A stretch of 64,000 nt of DNA from Sternotherus odoratus. Taxonomy: Eukaryota; Chordata; Testudines; Kinosternidae. Every line of letters begins with the position of its first letter. Position 1 is the stretch's first letter. Shown here piece by piece: positions 9,323-24,300 of this stretch. The stretch is from contig JAVMKO010000003.1 in assembly GCA_032164245.1 (NCBI GenBank), forward strand, positions 135,583,259-135,647,258. Reading direction: 5' to 3'. The notes under the pieces are model-generated. The model worked only from the letters and a program-made list of their open reading frames with translations, searched no databases and was not told where the DNA came from. The translations under genes and the position numbers were made by a program.

Positions 9323-12300
9323 GTAAGAGCCGCCGCCGCGGGGGTTGCGGGAGCCGCATGCTGCGCCCGCTGGGAGGGGGCGGCTGGGTCCGTCTTAAAG
9401 TGGGAGGGGGCGGCCCCGTCCCCTGGCGTGGAGACAGGAGCCCCGCCTCACCCCCCCCCGGGGGGCAAAGCCCCTAGGCGGGCAGATACCCCTGGAGACA
9501 GCCCCGGGGGGCCGCCACAGTCCCGCAATTAAACGCCCAACCCCGGGGGCTGGAGTGGGTGCGAGCAGCCCTGACTCCGAGGAACATAGCCCGGGGGGGA
9601 CCTCCAGCGATCGCCTCGTCCGGCCCCCCCGTGCCGAGTAAACCCCGGAGCATCCCCGGCAGTGCCGGGAGGTTTATAAGACCACGTTGGACAAGGACGT
9701 GGATTCCACAATCTCCCCTGGAAGCCTGTTCCAGACTTGAACTATCCGTATCATTAGACAGCGCTTCCCACCATTTAACCGCAATCTTCCTCGCGGCAGA
9801 TTAAGCCCGTTATTTTGTGCTCTGCTTTGCATGGAGCTGGAGAACAATTGCTACAGTGCTTTGCATCCCTTGACCTCAGCTGCTTTTAAAGACTAGAGGG
9901 GGAAATGTCTCTGTGTCTTGTACGTTTTCGTATGCTTTGTGTATAGTCAATGTCACTGTTATTCCTGTGCAGTAAGTTAGGCCCTGATCCTGTCATCCAA
10001 CTGCATGTGTAGCATGCACACAGAGCACCTTTGACTTCTTCCACTGCTTGCATCCGTCGAAGTGGGTATTAGCCCACAAAAGCTTATGCTTCAATACTTT
10101 AGTCTTTAAGGTGCCACAGGACTCTTTGTTAACTTTGACTTCTTTGGGGCTCCAAGCGTGCTCAGGAATCTGCCTGTGTGGCTCACACTTCAGGATTGGG
10201 AATTGGTCTTGTTTCTCCTATTGCTTGTATGGGTCTTTCACGCAGGGACAGGAAAAGAACAAATTTAAAAAAAAGGAGAATGGGATTTGTAAATCCATAA
10301 AAACTTGTCAGAAGAACTCAGGGGAACATCTAGTACCTTAAACTAATTTAACTCACTCTTTTTCTTACTCTAGACCACATTGCTGTTATCCCCCTAAATA
10401 GCTTCATGAAACAGGAAAACCATCCAGTTTTTTTTTTTTGTTGTGGTTTTCATGTTTTGAGAAATGTCATAGAGCAGGGATTCTCAACCTTTTTCTTTCT
10501 GAGATACCCTTCCCCCAACATGCTATAAAACTCCAGGGCCCACAGGGGTAAGGAGGGACTCTGGGCCAGGGGTGGGACTCTTGGGCATAGGCATTGTTTG
10601 ACTTCTATTTTGGGGAGGCAAGGGCTGGTAGGGCTTGGGGCAGCTCCACACAGGAAAGTCTGGCAAGGGAGCGCCATTGCCACCCCCGACACACCTCAGC
10701 AGGCCACCACCTGTCTGGGGCTGCGTGCCAATGGCGGCTTCCCAAGGGCTCTGTCGGCCCCAGAGCCAGCTTCCTGCTTCTGACCAGACCAGCTGTGTGA
10801 GCAGTCAAAGGGGGCTGGGAGCTGAGGAGCCATAGAAATATATCCCTGGAACACCCTTATGCTCCCTCAACTCTGCCCATGGGCTCAGGGCTTCTGCCCT
10901 GCCGCTCCCAGCCTCGGCAGGGGAAGGGACGGAGCATGAGGTTTCAGTTCTCTGTCACTCTGACTTCAGATGGGTGGGGGGGGGGAGAGGAATTAGGGGT
11001 TTCAGCCCTGTGCTGCTCCGAGCTTTGGGGTGGAGGGAGAGGGGAGCTTGGGGTTTTAGTCCCATGGCACTCCCGGCTTCAACCCCATTGCCCTTCTGGA
11101 AGGGCTTATGGACCCCAGTTGAGAACCGCTGTTATAGACCATAAAAAGTGGCCAGTACCCAACCTCCACAACAGAACCAATCTTCTTTAGAGGTGAGAAT
11201 TTGTAACTGGGCTCTAGTTTTGTGTGTATACATTGATACAGTCTATCATATGAACATATATATACTAATTCTATACTAACTATACACAACCCCATCTCAT
11301 TCAGTGCATGGGATGGACTATGCTCTGGGAATGAATCAGGGTTGCATAATGAATGACACCTCACCCAAATTGTAAGGTGTGTTGTGAATGTGGTAGAGGG
11401 CTGCAAGAAGAGAAAGGAGGGTCCCGTGAACCCCCTAGGTCTGTCACATAGTTCCTGTGTCGTGTAGGGGAAGACACTTAAACCAAACTTTTCACGGGTG
11501 GGTGCTAATTTGTTGCTCCTCATTTTTTGGATACCCAACTTAAGACACCTAGAGTTGGATTTGCAGAACTATCAAGCACTCAGAACTACTACTGAGATCA
11601 GTAGGAGTTCTGTTCTGACCATATGAAGTACTATAAAAGTTAGGTCTTAGGTTTCTCAGTTTGTGCACCCAAAATTAGTTGATCCTTTGGGCTTTAATTT
11701 CTGTACCTTAGACCTATATACGTAAAAGGGGGATGATAATGCCAGCATCTCTCACAGCTGTGTTAAGATGTGTGGGAAGAGCTAAATTACTATGGTGAGA
11801 GCACCATAGACAAGCCCAGGAGGACACTAATTTATTCTGTATTCAATGCAGGGCTTGGATGGTTTGCAGTAAATAAGGCTGGGGGCCACACTTTGAATGA
11901 TGAAGATTAAAAACAAAAGTATTGAAAAGCTACCCATTTAGTATGCACCATCCATTCTGTGCAGTGAATGAGAAAGGGGCTCTGTTAAGTAGGGGATCCT
12001 GTAATGGTTGTATCATAATGCACATGCACAAGTGGACCGATTTAAGGTTGCACAAGCTGTAATTCGGCTGAATTTGATTGGGTTTTCACAGGAATAGCAA
12101 AAGATTTGTCCCTGGCACCATGGTTACCTACCTACCAAATGTTCTTTGCCAAAGCTCAATAAATCAGTTGTGATTTAAAAAAAAAATGAACAAAGCATAT
12201 ATTTTCCCCTAACCTTGTTCTTGGAAATGGCTGAACTGTTTTAGGCTGATTTTTTTTTTATATATGTTTCAGCTGAGTCAGACACTTGGAATAAAAATTT

Positions 12301-15300
12301 TCATTTCACACAGCTTGTTTGGCATACTTGTATGCAAGTGAAAAGAGGCTCTTATAATGGAAAGTGTAGGACAACGGGAGCTGCATGGCTTTCCTCCTTA
12401 CTCTCACTAACTCCTACTGGTGCCAAATCCAGGAGAGGAGGCCAGCACCTCTCTTTACTCTGCAGCAGCTTCTGCTCCTCCCAGACAGGGAGATGGGCTG
12501 CAGCATGCTCTTATACTTCCCTTCCCATTACCCTTTCCTTCTACTTTCTTTGAGTTTTTTCTTGCCAGTCCCCTTATCCTGGATGTGTGGAACAAATAAC
12601 TATCCTAAATCAAGAGAGCACATTCATGTGTTTTAAACTTGGGTCCTGGGGGGAAAAAAACCTCAAGGGAACATGGATGGAATCCTTGCCTGAATGAAAA
12701 TGCTGAACAAGTTCTTTAAATTCAGTTGTCAGCTGTGTTATGTTACATTGGTAGGCTACTAAGCATAATATTTCAAGCATTTTGATCGTTCTGAATTTCT
12801 TACAGAACTTTGAAACAGCAGTTCAAGAGAATATTACCATTAATGGACACCCATGGCAGGAAACTTCAGATGAAGCTGAACTTCAGAATGGTGTGTGTTT
12901 GGTTTTTAATTATGTCTTCACTTTAGTTTAAGCACTTAGCATATCAATCAAGCAATTGTTCCTACCATTATTGCAAATATATATCATGCTAAGGGAATTG
13001 TGTGGTCAGATTAATGAGTTACACACACCTTTTCAATAAACCTTTCCCCTAAAACAACCTCTATATATAAGTTAAGAGGAAAAATAATCTTTGAACATAA
13101 ATTCCTATACTCCTGTGACCTGAAAACAAAACAAACAGGGTGGGGGAGAGAACTCAGTTTGTTCTGAACACTTACTACTTCAGTTTTATTTGATACTCAG
13201 TTATCAAGATGACGGGTGATTTGTAAATAATCGGTAAATCATGTTTCAAAGTAAAAAAGTTTATATAACCAATGTCCAGAGTAATTATCCTAAAAAAGGG
13301 TTCATAACAAAAGAAATAGTGCAGTATTTACGAAATAAGATTTAGTTCAAAATAATCATTTTACATGATCACTTGTTACAGTCCCATTCACTTAATAAAA
13401 ATAAGAGAAGAAACGGGACTATCTAAATTGAATAGGACAGATGGAAGGGGTGTTATTTTTAAAGCTATTAATGTGAAATAAATCAGATTTAATAAAATGA
13501 AGCTAATGTTCTTGCTAGTAAACTCACAACATTTTTTTACTTTGAATTTTTTTTAAATCATGGCACCCCAGCCTATGATGTATCTCCCTCACAATGATAG
13601 TAAGAAGAAAAATACGGTAACAGCTAACAAAATAGTTTCCAATGGTTGCAAAACCACCAGCCAAAGATCAGTGACAAGCTAAATTCCTTGTGCATTCTAG
13701 GGGAGCAAAATTGATGTTCAGTAGTATTACTGTAATTTCCTGTACTATCTTGATGGTTGTTTGGTGGTGTCTCAAGCCAGTTCTTGTGAGAAAACTATGT
13801 TTACGTCACAGGGATTTTTATCCTCACTTCTATCCAGACACACAAGAGTGGGTGTAATGAATAAGATGAATGGGAAAAATGTTTATTTTGCAGTGTAACG
13901 GCGTTGCACTCACCTCTTGTGAGCAGCCCCTGGCTGAGTGCAAGTGCCTGCACGCTCTCGGCTTCTAGTGGGTCTTGGCTGACTCAGCCTCCACCCAAGT
14001 CATACTTATTCTCTCTGTGAGAAAAAAACAACACAAAGCGCTTTTGGGGTACAAGTCCAACAGGGGCCTCTCTCAGTGCCCTCTGATGTCTGTTTGTTCC
14101 TGCTCTGGAATAGAGCAGTGCCTCAGGGCTCCTTCCCTGGAGGCAGTGTCTTCAGCCTCTTGGGGCTTTCTGGCTACAGCTCTCCAGCTGGCCACTATAG
14201 TTCAGTTCCTGCCTTTGGAATGATCCACTGTGCAGGCCACTTCCCCCAGTGGCTGTTGGAGGGGAGGAGGGTAGAGACGAGGTCTGTTCACTATTCCAGG
14301 TCCCAGCCCAGGGATCCTGTAGATAGCTATTTGCTGTGTCCCTTTATCTAATCCGGTGTCTACACTACTGCGGTAAGTCGACCTACGCTACACAACTCCA
14401 GCTATGCAAGTAACGTAGTTGGAGTTGGCGTACTGTAGGTCGAGTTACCGCAGGGGGTTGGCAGGAGAAACTCTCCCTTCAACTTACCTTACTCTTCTCG
14501 TCGGGGGTAGAGTACAGGAGTCAACTGGAGAGCGATCTGCTGTCGATTTGGCAGGTCTTTACTAAACCCAATAATTTACCGCTGGTGGATCAATCTCAGT
14601 GTTGATCCTGGCTGTAGTATAGTCACGCTGTCGTAAGTCATGCTGCTGCTCTAATTCCCTGGGCTAATTCCCCACAGCCCTGTGCCGTCTTCATCCTTGC
14701 GTCAGGACCTTGTCCTGATGGAGTCACTGCAATCAGCTCAGGGGTCCTTTCTCTCCCTGGCTTCTGGCAGCACTACCTCATCCAAGGTCCTATAGCTCAG
14801 TCAGCCATCCACACTCCTACAGCTCCAGCAAGGAACTGAACTTACTCTGGCCTTGCAGTTTTTCTTATACTGACCTGTTGGGCCCTGATTGGCTGCTTCC
14901 CACACAGCCACTCTAGGCAGCTTGCAGGACCTCTCTACTGCCCTTTTCTAGGGTGGGGTGTGGCAGGATCACAAGGCCTCTAGCAGGGAGCCTCAGGGCC
15001 TAGTCCACCCTGTCGCCTGCAGTTACCACTTTTGATATCTTTTAATTTGTAATAATGGGGGGAGTCTTAGTGTCCTTTAGTGTTCACAGAAAACAGTCAG
15101 TATGGTTTGGTTGCGTATACCTGTTTGTGACTGTCCAGTATTCTTCCTCACATGCAACTGCTGCCATTGGTTGAGTGAAATTGAAAACATAGGTATGGAC
15201 TTGAATGTGGAGAAAGAGTTCCCTGAGCTGTTACTTGGTAGCAAGCTCTATAAACGCTGCACCTGATGACCTAGGCTGAGGAAACACTCCAAGCTATGTT

Positions 15301-18300
15301 CCAGAATCATTATCTCTCGTCAGAAAGTTTGGATCAGAGAAAATGGATTCTGTTTAAGAGAGTCCTGACTTAAACCATTGTAAAACTGATGTTTTTCAAG
15401 TTTGCATCATCTTGAAAACTTTTTTTATGGAAGGATATTTTTATTTCTATTTTAATGTGAATCACTTTTTATTGGAATAAATTTTTCTTTATGGAAGACT
15501 TTTCCCCTGTTAAAAATTTTTTTAAAAAATGAATTAAAAAAAAAATCTGAAAATTCTCACTAGGTAGGTAGAGAAGATTCACCCTAGCCCACTTTGGATC
15601 ATTTTTAACTGTCAATGCTATTTTCTTATTGAAATATCAGTGGAAACATGCCAGAAATACTCAAGTCAGCATTTAAGTTTGCAGTTAATATACTTCTAGG
15701 AAAAATATTTATTTTAAAATGTAAACTATTGATTTTCATTACAGTAGTGCAAAATCTGTTACAAAAATTCTTATTTTATGTCTTGTGAATGGTGTGGGTG
15801 TAAATAACCCACTTATTTTAATGGGAAAACAAGGTTCGAGCACAACATTGGTTGTTTGCTCTCAACAAATCAAAACTTCAGGGTCGGATTTAGAGCTATT
15901 CCACTTTGTATAAATAAGTACATATTTACTGTACGAGAGAGAAACTGATTATATAGCTACAGCAGAACAGTTCCAACAGGAAAGATTGAGAGAGGAATTC
16001 CCTCCTGGACCCCAAATAGTCATCAGGCTGGTGGTCAGGGCATTTGCCTGATGGGGAGGTGTTGGTCATTTTGTGAAAACGTTTGGAAGGACTTGCTTTT
16101 GTGCCAGTGTAGAACAGGAAATATTTTGAAATCTCACATATTTTCATGGGATGAGAAAACATTTCCCACCCAACTCTATTGTTTTGCCTATTAGCATTTC
16201 TTCCAGATCCACTGATGCTGCACTGATTGCCCAGTAGAGGGTGCTGAATATCCAGCTTTCCCTAATACGCTAACATCTAAAATGTGCTTTGGATCACGTG
16301 CATTCTAGAATACAGGAATGTAACTGTTACAAAACACAAGGAAATTGGGTTAGGGTAATGCTAGTTTTTATAGTGTGTAATGGTAGATTATATGACTTAG
16401 GCAGCTAGTTAAAGTTTGTTTGAAACCTCAGACAAATCTAATAATATTTAGCTTTAAAAATTGTCAAGTTTAATTGCAATATTGAGAAGCTAAGACATTA
16501 TAGGACACTAATACTGCAAATACTATTCACATAATACTTCTCTTCTTACTTTACAGCCAAAGGAAAAATGCCTTGCATATTTTGTCTGATACTGTACTTT
16601 TAAGAATTTGCTCTTAGAAAAAAAAAATTATGTATTACAGAAAGATCAACCTATACAGACACCATACACCTATAAGTACATATGTAAAGTATATTTTTTA
16701 CATTTTTCATTGCATAGCTCACTGTCAGGATTACCATCCTTCATCCCCTCAGAACATTTAATTATTTTTTAAAATGTAGTGAAGAATAGCAGCCATTACT
16801 GCTGGAAAAAGAGCATTGTCTTAAAAATAGCCAGCCTTTGTTCTAAGTCAGAGTATAACTACAGCACACCTTGTAATGTGCAAAGTTTGTCTGAAGTCTA
16901 GCATGTGTCTTCATGCTGAATACATGTCTGAAAGGGCTGCCACAAATATCAAAGTAATGGGGTTTAGTAGATCACACAAAATACTTGTGTGCTTGAGGGC
17001 CTGATTCAGTGCCCACTGGGGTCCATGGGAATTTTTCCATTGAGTTTAATGGACTTTGGATCATAGTTGCTCCAACATATACTCTCTTTGCTGAAGGGAA
17101 CTGATGAGAACTAGACTCTTAGAACTTGTCTACTCACAGAGGTTGTACTGCATTAACTATATTAGTATAATTATAGCAGAGCAATCCCCCTAGTATGGAT
17201 GCAATTATAGTGGTATAAAGGAGCTTACTCACCAAAGGGAATAACTATGGGTTGCCTTGCTAGAACTACTTTGGAATAAAATCCCACTACTGACCAAAAT
17301 AGTTATACCAGTATAAAACTAAAATATGTGTAGCCCATCTCTTAGGAACAACCAATGCTCTCATAAATCTGAAGTTTCTCAGAAGGATTCAAGGCATCCA
17401 GGAAATTAATCTCATGTAAGATCTCGTCTATATGCAGTTATAATATTAAGATGACTTTCAGTGTTAGCGTTCTAGAAAGCAGTTACTTTTGGACAGTCTC
17501 ACATCATGTCTGTCTGTGAATGTCTCTATTTAGTGAAGATTAACAATATTCAGCATGGAATCTGAGCACTTAGCACATGTACCTTTAATATCTTTACATT
17601 TCAAGTATGGCTTGGCTGTATTATATACCTTTATGAGAGGATGGAGCATCCCTCATGTAGGCTCACTTTATGTAATTTAGACTGATGGATGCTAACTTCT
17701 CCAAAAACAAGAAGCACAAACCTGACCCCACCCTCTGTAGCTAACTAAATGTACTTAGATTGTAAGCAGTTTGGGATAGAGATAATCTTTTCATTTTACA
17801 TTTGTACAGTGCCTAGTGCAGTAGGGCCTGATCCCTGATTAGGCTCTCTAAGCACAGTTCCAGTACAAATAACACCAGTTGAGCCAGCTACCCTGAAACA
17901 GAATAACAGTAAGGAGACTAATTGCCATGAGAAATGTCAATGCCTGCTGTGAGGTGGAAGGACTGACCAACATTTTGCTTTATTTTTCTTTAGTTTCCTG
18001 TAATAATTTTAGTATTTTTAAGGACACTCTTAAAATAACTGTGTGTACTACGTCCCCTTGTTTTTCTTGTGAATTTAGGTTCTGACATCAAAATCCTCGA
18101 AGATCAGTTTGATGAACTTATAGTAGAAACAGCTACGAAGCGTAAGCAGTGTCCCAGAAAGATATTAGTACATGTAATCAAAACTATGAAAGCAGAGCAA
18201 GAAATGTTGGTAGGTATCTTGATTTTGCACTTTGTAAAGATGAAGTCTCAGTAATAAGACTTTATCACATTCTACTATTAAATCTTTTTCGAGATATGCA

Positions 18301-21300
18301 GCAAAACTGTAGAGGTTTGTTTTTTTTGTAATAGTTCAGATGTTTTCAGGTTACAAAGTGTATGCTAATTATGATTTATGGTAGTTCTAGAGTAATTTTC
18401 CCAAAGAGACCTCTCCTCTTACTTTTTGTTACTAATGTTCCTTTCAGATTTTGCAGTAATACTAATTAGATTATTCTGTTTTACCTAAATTTTTCAGCAA
18501 AAATTACAAAGTTTTAAAATGTGGCATCACTTTCAATCACTATTCAGCAATAGTTTTTTATATTTTCCTCATCTTTGGCTGTAAGGAGTCCTCATGGGCA
18601 GCACAACTCCCACTACCACCACCGTCTCAATATATGTGTTTTGAGGCGGTGGCTTCATATAATAACTCATAACAATGAAATTCCAGGACTTCCTTACACT
18701 TTTCTCCAAAAAACACTCCTCCTGAAGAACCGCTACACTAGCTCTGCACAAGTGTGTCAGTCTCCCTACCTCTGCCAAAGGGAGGCTGCCTCTAGCTCTT
18801 CAAGTCAATCCATTAAAAATGCTTGTGCAGTGCAAGTTGTATACTTCCTTCAGTTGGGACTGTTGCTTTCTGTATTGTAGTGGGAAAAATACTTTATGGG
18901 TCAGACTGAATATAAATGTTACTCACCTTTCCCTTGTATTATAAAAACATGTTCTAACTGTTGAAGATGTTGGTATTGAAATAAGTTTCTTTCCTCCCTC
19001 ATAGCCTATCATCACTCAACCTGAAGTAAAATCATAATGTTGAATCTACTATTACATTGATTTCTGCTACAACTACTTGATGTCAGATCACAAGATTCAT
19101 GGCAGGGTCAAACAGCAGGAGAACCTGAGTTTTGAGGGAGAATGTTCCTATTCATACATATTCTGCAAAGACAGAAGAGTGGAAGTTGACACTGATTGGC
19201 TATATTAATAGTTTTTTATATAAATATTCCCTGTGTTCCAAGTTTGTCCAGGCTCCATGAAGGGTTCCCTAAGAGTTGCTCTGCAGTTCTGTTTCTGTAG
19301 CAGATGGCAATGCTTCTCCCAAAATATCTAGATTTCAGCTAAAAATCTTGCTTTCCTCTGCACTAACAACTGAGTTTAGCAAAATTAAGCTCAATATGGT
19401 GACTAAATACATTTAAATAAGAAATGGACTGACAGAGCTAATTAGATCACTGTTTCTAGCAGTTCTCTGTATTGGATGTAGAGCACTAATCCCCCTAACC
19501 ATTTTTATTACAGTAGTAACCCCATTGTGATAGGTACCGTGAAAAACACAGATAAGACACTACTTAAACTAAGGAAATATTTCAGAGTGAAAACTATTTT
19601 TAATTTATTTTTGTGTATGCAGAAGCTGTACCAGCCTGTTGTAAAGCAACAAGAGATAAAACCTGAGCCTTCTCAAGGTAAGTGTTTGTCCTGACAATGC
19701 AAATGTATAGAGATAACATTGCCTAGCCGCATCACAGAATGCACATTTTTAAAGAAACACCAATGAAATTGCTCCCTTTCAAGTGTGACTTTCAGACAAA
19801 GATTTTTAACCTGTTCATTCTGTTGGCATAGTTATACAAGCGAGAACTTGGTTATTTGAATACAATTCTTTTCTGGATGTAACAGTGCAGACATAAAAGC
19901 TTGTGGTAGCTGAGCATACTGTTAGATTGCTTTATTAGTACACACCTAGTTGAGCATACTGTTTGCTTTATTAGTACACACCTAGTTCTCTTGCCCTGAA
20001 CCTTCATGTTTTTACAGGCTGTACTTCAGGGCAAAAATAAGTCACTAATAAATGATAGGGGGTTGGCAAATATTTTCTGTGGGTCAGGTGATCCAGTCTG
20101 TGGCAGAGTTGCTTGCATCTTCCTCTGTCCACTGTTGTAGCCAGGATACCAAACTCGATGAATCACTGACTTCATCCATTTACGGGAATTCCTGTGTTCC
20201 TAGTCGTGTCTTATGAGAATACCATTTGGTTCTCAACATCAGTCAGTAGGCAAGCAATTGGTAAGAACTGGCTGACCTGATAAAGAAGCATAAAGTACGC
20301 ATTTTTGGACATGCTTTTATCATCAATACTGAGTGTCAGAGTTGATTTTCTTCAAAATTATAACAAATACTCATGTCACCTTTTAAAGTACATCAATGGG
20401 ACACCTATGATATATAAATTGTAACTGTTAAAGCGGATAGTAACTATTTAATCAGTCCTAAGTTTACTAGGTACTTTGTAAACAGGACACTATCCCTGTC
20501 CTAAGGAACTTGCAATTAAGAACAAATAAAACATTAAGGGCCATGAGTAGGATGCAGTCTTTCAAGGCTTGTCTTTACACGCTGGATTATCTTCACTGCT
20601 CTATTTTAAAAGGGTGTTGGTTTATTTTTAGCATTTTTGAATTCAGTAAATCATATCCTATGGTTACAAGATACTCAGTGTGCTTTGGCCAATATAAAAT
20701 GATGTAAGCAAATAGAAACATTAACTAGAACTGAGGTGAAGTTTTGACAGAAGCTTTCAGTTCTCAAATTACTGATCTGACTTTACTTTAGGCAATGTGT
20801 CCTTTTTGTAACTGAGAGGACACTGCTCTCAAAAATGCCAGCTTTTTGTAGCGAAGATGCCAGCAGGAACTGTTAAAGAACATCAGTTCCTAGCTGAGGG
20901 ATTTTTTCAGTGGTGGGGTTAGTGTCCACATCTGCAGATTTAAGCATGGATTAACTTTTTGAACAATCAGTCTTTATTTTGTTGTTGCCCTTTTTAAACA
21001 AAGCAACAGCAAGTTATTAACAAAAAGCATGTAGTTTGTGCTGAATTTTAGTATTTGCATAGTCTCTGGGAAGTTAATGCATCCCAATTTAGTAAGTGCA
21101 GTGGCCAGAAACCAAAAATGTTTAGATTACTCAATACCTTTCATATCCTTTTTTCATTTCCCTATGTTTTGGGAAGCCTAGAACAATAAGGAATATAATG
21201 CTCTCCATGCAAACCTAAATTTTAACCAATAGTGGCATATTAAGTGTACTCAATGTGCCATTGTTCCTGATTACCTAGAAGGGTCTCAAGTAACTGCTTT

Positions 21301-24300
21301 TGTCTTCTCCCTCACAATGTGGGTGGGAGTCATTACTTTGCTCAGTCTTCCATCACTCTGTATCCTGACATCAAAACTTCCAATCTCAGATATACCATCC
21401 TTTTGGATGAGGGTCCATTTATAGTCCACTGCTCTTTCTTTAGTTAGAGGGGCTGCTGTGAAAATATTTTTCCTCCCAAGGTCTGAATAATCCTGCCTTT
21501 TTAACATTCTTTGCCAATCCTGAATTATGCAGCCTGACACCTGGATAGGAAATCAGATTAGGTCTCCACTAGTAATACTCTTCCCAGGATATAGTGCTCA
21601 TTTTCCTGCTATAGCAGACAAAAGTGCAGGATTGCTTTTGGTAGACTGTTTGAGGAGGAGCTTGATAGGTTTATTATTTTAGCTTGCAAATTATTCCAAA
21701 TTTTTGATTTTTCCTACTCATCAGAGTGATCACAAGAACTAATTTTGCATAGAGACTTTTATCCTGTTATTGGCACAGTACTGTAAAATGAAAGTGTTTC
21801 CTGCATTCTGCATCTACTGTGCAACTTCATTTCCAAACTTCTCTCTTCTTTCCAAATTGATCTAATAGAACACCTTCTCATTTTGTTTATAGTGAGTTCT
21901 TAATTTTTCTGGAGTGACATTTATCACTCCAGTTTTGCTGAGTGGAAAAGGTTAACTGTAACTCTGAATGCTTTGTTGTGTATTAACAACAAAACCTTTA
22001 CTCAAACCTGCTACTTTTTTCTAACTTTCCATTATTGACCTCTTCACATTTGTTGTTTTCTGCCCTGTCTTATTGTCTAATATAATGAAATCTTTTAAGC
22101 TTCATAAACATGTCTCTAGGTTTTATTTGTTGTAACTATCTTCCTTCCTTTGCCACCCCATGTTGTCATTGTTTCCTGTGTTTGTCTAATTTAGGTTGCA
22201 GATGTCTGGGGCAGAGACCTTATCTTTCTTTTCCTGTCTGCACCTCAGTGTGGCCTCTGTGCAACATAAATGACTAGGAGTAATAATGGCAATATATATA
22301 AAACTTAGCACAGAGAATCGTAATTTTAGGTGTGGAAGTTGGTAAATGACCATCCACATCCAGGTTTTTAGAGAGTAAGGTCTATGCTATAGGTAAGTTT
22401 AAAGACGTTTATGCAAGGCCATACTATATTTTCAGTTTGTAGGTCTGACTTGACACAAGTTGCTTACAAGTATTTTGCTGCATGTATGGTAAACAGCAGC
22501 CTATGATGAATAAGAAACAATAGAGAGTGCCTCTGGACTTCCTTTGTGGTTTCATGGAGCACATTTGTTTACATGTATATCAAGAAAGCCTAAGATACTG
22601 TAGTACGCGGAAGATTACTGTAACGGCAATAGTTAGGGGGCACAGTTTAGTCGCCTCCAGGGTAATGCATAATTAAAGTTATCAGCCTGGGAATGGCCTT
22701 GTGTTCCTGTTATCTTGTGTGTGTGTGTGTGTGTCTAAAAAGAGCTTTGCAGCTGTGTAAGCTGTTTACTTGGTCTGGGTAAAACTCGGCTTGTGTAAAA
22801 CCAGACAGGGAAACTAAGGCAGGACTGAATAACGTCATTAGTTATTCATGAGCTATGCATAAGATGCAAATGAGCATGAGTATTTCTGTGTCCGTGTGCC
22901 CATGTGTGTTGGGCTTCTTCCCTGGGCATTGCTCCGATGTGCCAGGTCCTCCATCTGCGGCCGCGCTGTGACTGGGGCCCCCAGCGCCAGATGGCCGTGA
23001 CCTTCAATAAACTCACTACTTTTCATCTAGCCACTGTGTGTGAGCCTCGTCTCTACGGGACTTTTAAGGTACCCTGCAACAGATACATACCATTACTTTA
23101 TCTTCCTCTGGTCTTTTAAAAATGTTTAGGGGGCTTCAGTCAAGGAGACTTTGAGAACATGGGGTGTGTCGATTACTTCTCATAAGGTAGTATAACAAAT
23201 GAACAGATAGAAGTAATAAGTATGAAGAGCAGTAAATAGCAAAATATTTCTCATTTTGTACACTCTTATTCAAAGACCCTAGAACCATAGCCCTTAAAAA
23301 TCTTCAGTTCCATTCAAACTTAGTTCAGTTACAACATCTGCTAATGTTTATAAATAACCGCTCATGGGATTGATGTCAGTGCTGGAAGATAACTTGTAAA
23401 CATTTGTGTTATCTTTTTCCTAAGTGAATAAAGTTGTGACTGGCTTGTGGCCACCCTTTATAGAAAAATATTGTTTCCATATTCAAACGCTAAATGAGAA
23501 AGATTGTACAATTTGACATGAGGCAGTACTGGCTTGATGTATTTCCCAAGTCTTTAAGTGACGGGAAACCTGAAGGATGCTTTTTCTTTTTCTTTTTTTT
23601 TTTCTCCTGCTACTGGATAACCTATCAAACTATTATTAATGGGATCACTAAATTTACAAAGCAGTTTATTCTTTTAGTTTCCAGTTATATAAAAGATTGA
23701 ATCACAAAATGCCTCAGAAAGCAACAAAGCAGATATTTAATCATTTTAGAAGTACTTTTACAGTTTCCCTTGCTGATATTCTCCTGCTCTCGGTTTTTTT
23801 AATAGGGTTTTTTGTCACTTCATAATTCTTTGGGAATATACAGTTTTTGATGTGTGTGTTTCTTTGCAGCTTCTCACATGGCAAATCTTAGGAAAGTAAC
23901 AGAGGTCACATCCAAGCAGATTAGTGAAGCAATGAAGGTAAGCTCTCTGTGTGCCTGTTGGGGGGAAATCTTTCATTGTGATTTTTGTCACACAACATTT
24001 AACACATTTTCCATCAATGCTGTAAAACAGCCTGATGAAGCAGAAGTTCTCACTAGCCAATATGGCAATTTTTTGTACAAAAAAGGATATCTGTAAAATT
24101 ACTGACTCTACATCTTTATCAGACATAATTGCGGTAAAACCCTTGCTTTGGACTAATTTTCCTTTAAGACTCACAGTGAAAAACCCGTAGAAATATTTTT
24201 GTAATTTGGAATATCTACAAGGTTGTAAAGATTTAAAGATTTCTGTACCTGCAGTGTTTAATTTTCCAAACCATCATTTTAGAAAAATGGCCTCTATATC

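Larger units (their letters stand above)
8880..9640. promoter_or_regulatory. CpG island covering the TATDN3 and NSL1 first exons
   Basis: Very CpG- and GC-rich block spanning both first exons and the 107-bp gap between the two start codons. It contrasts sharply with the AT-rich surroundings, as expected for a housekeeping bidirectional promoter. Confidence 0.8.

Noticed and set aside
8340..9532. Open frames of 80-156 codons over the G-rich minisatellite and CpG island
   Set aside because: Base-composition products. Only the TATDN3 and NSL1 first-exon frames have homology and splice sites.
9559..12636. Small open frames in NSL1 intron 1
   Set aside because: Several overlap CR1 and hAT sequence; none has a recognisable domain or splice context.
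21286..21540. 84-codon minus-strand frame as a possible retrogene
   Set aside because: No recognisable domain, poly(A) tail or target duplication around it.
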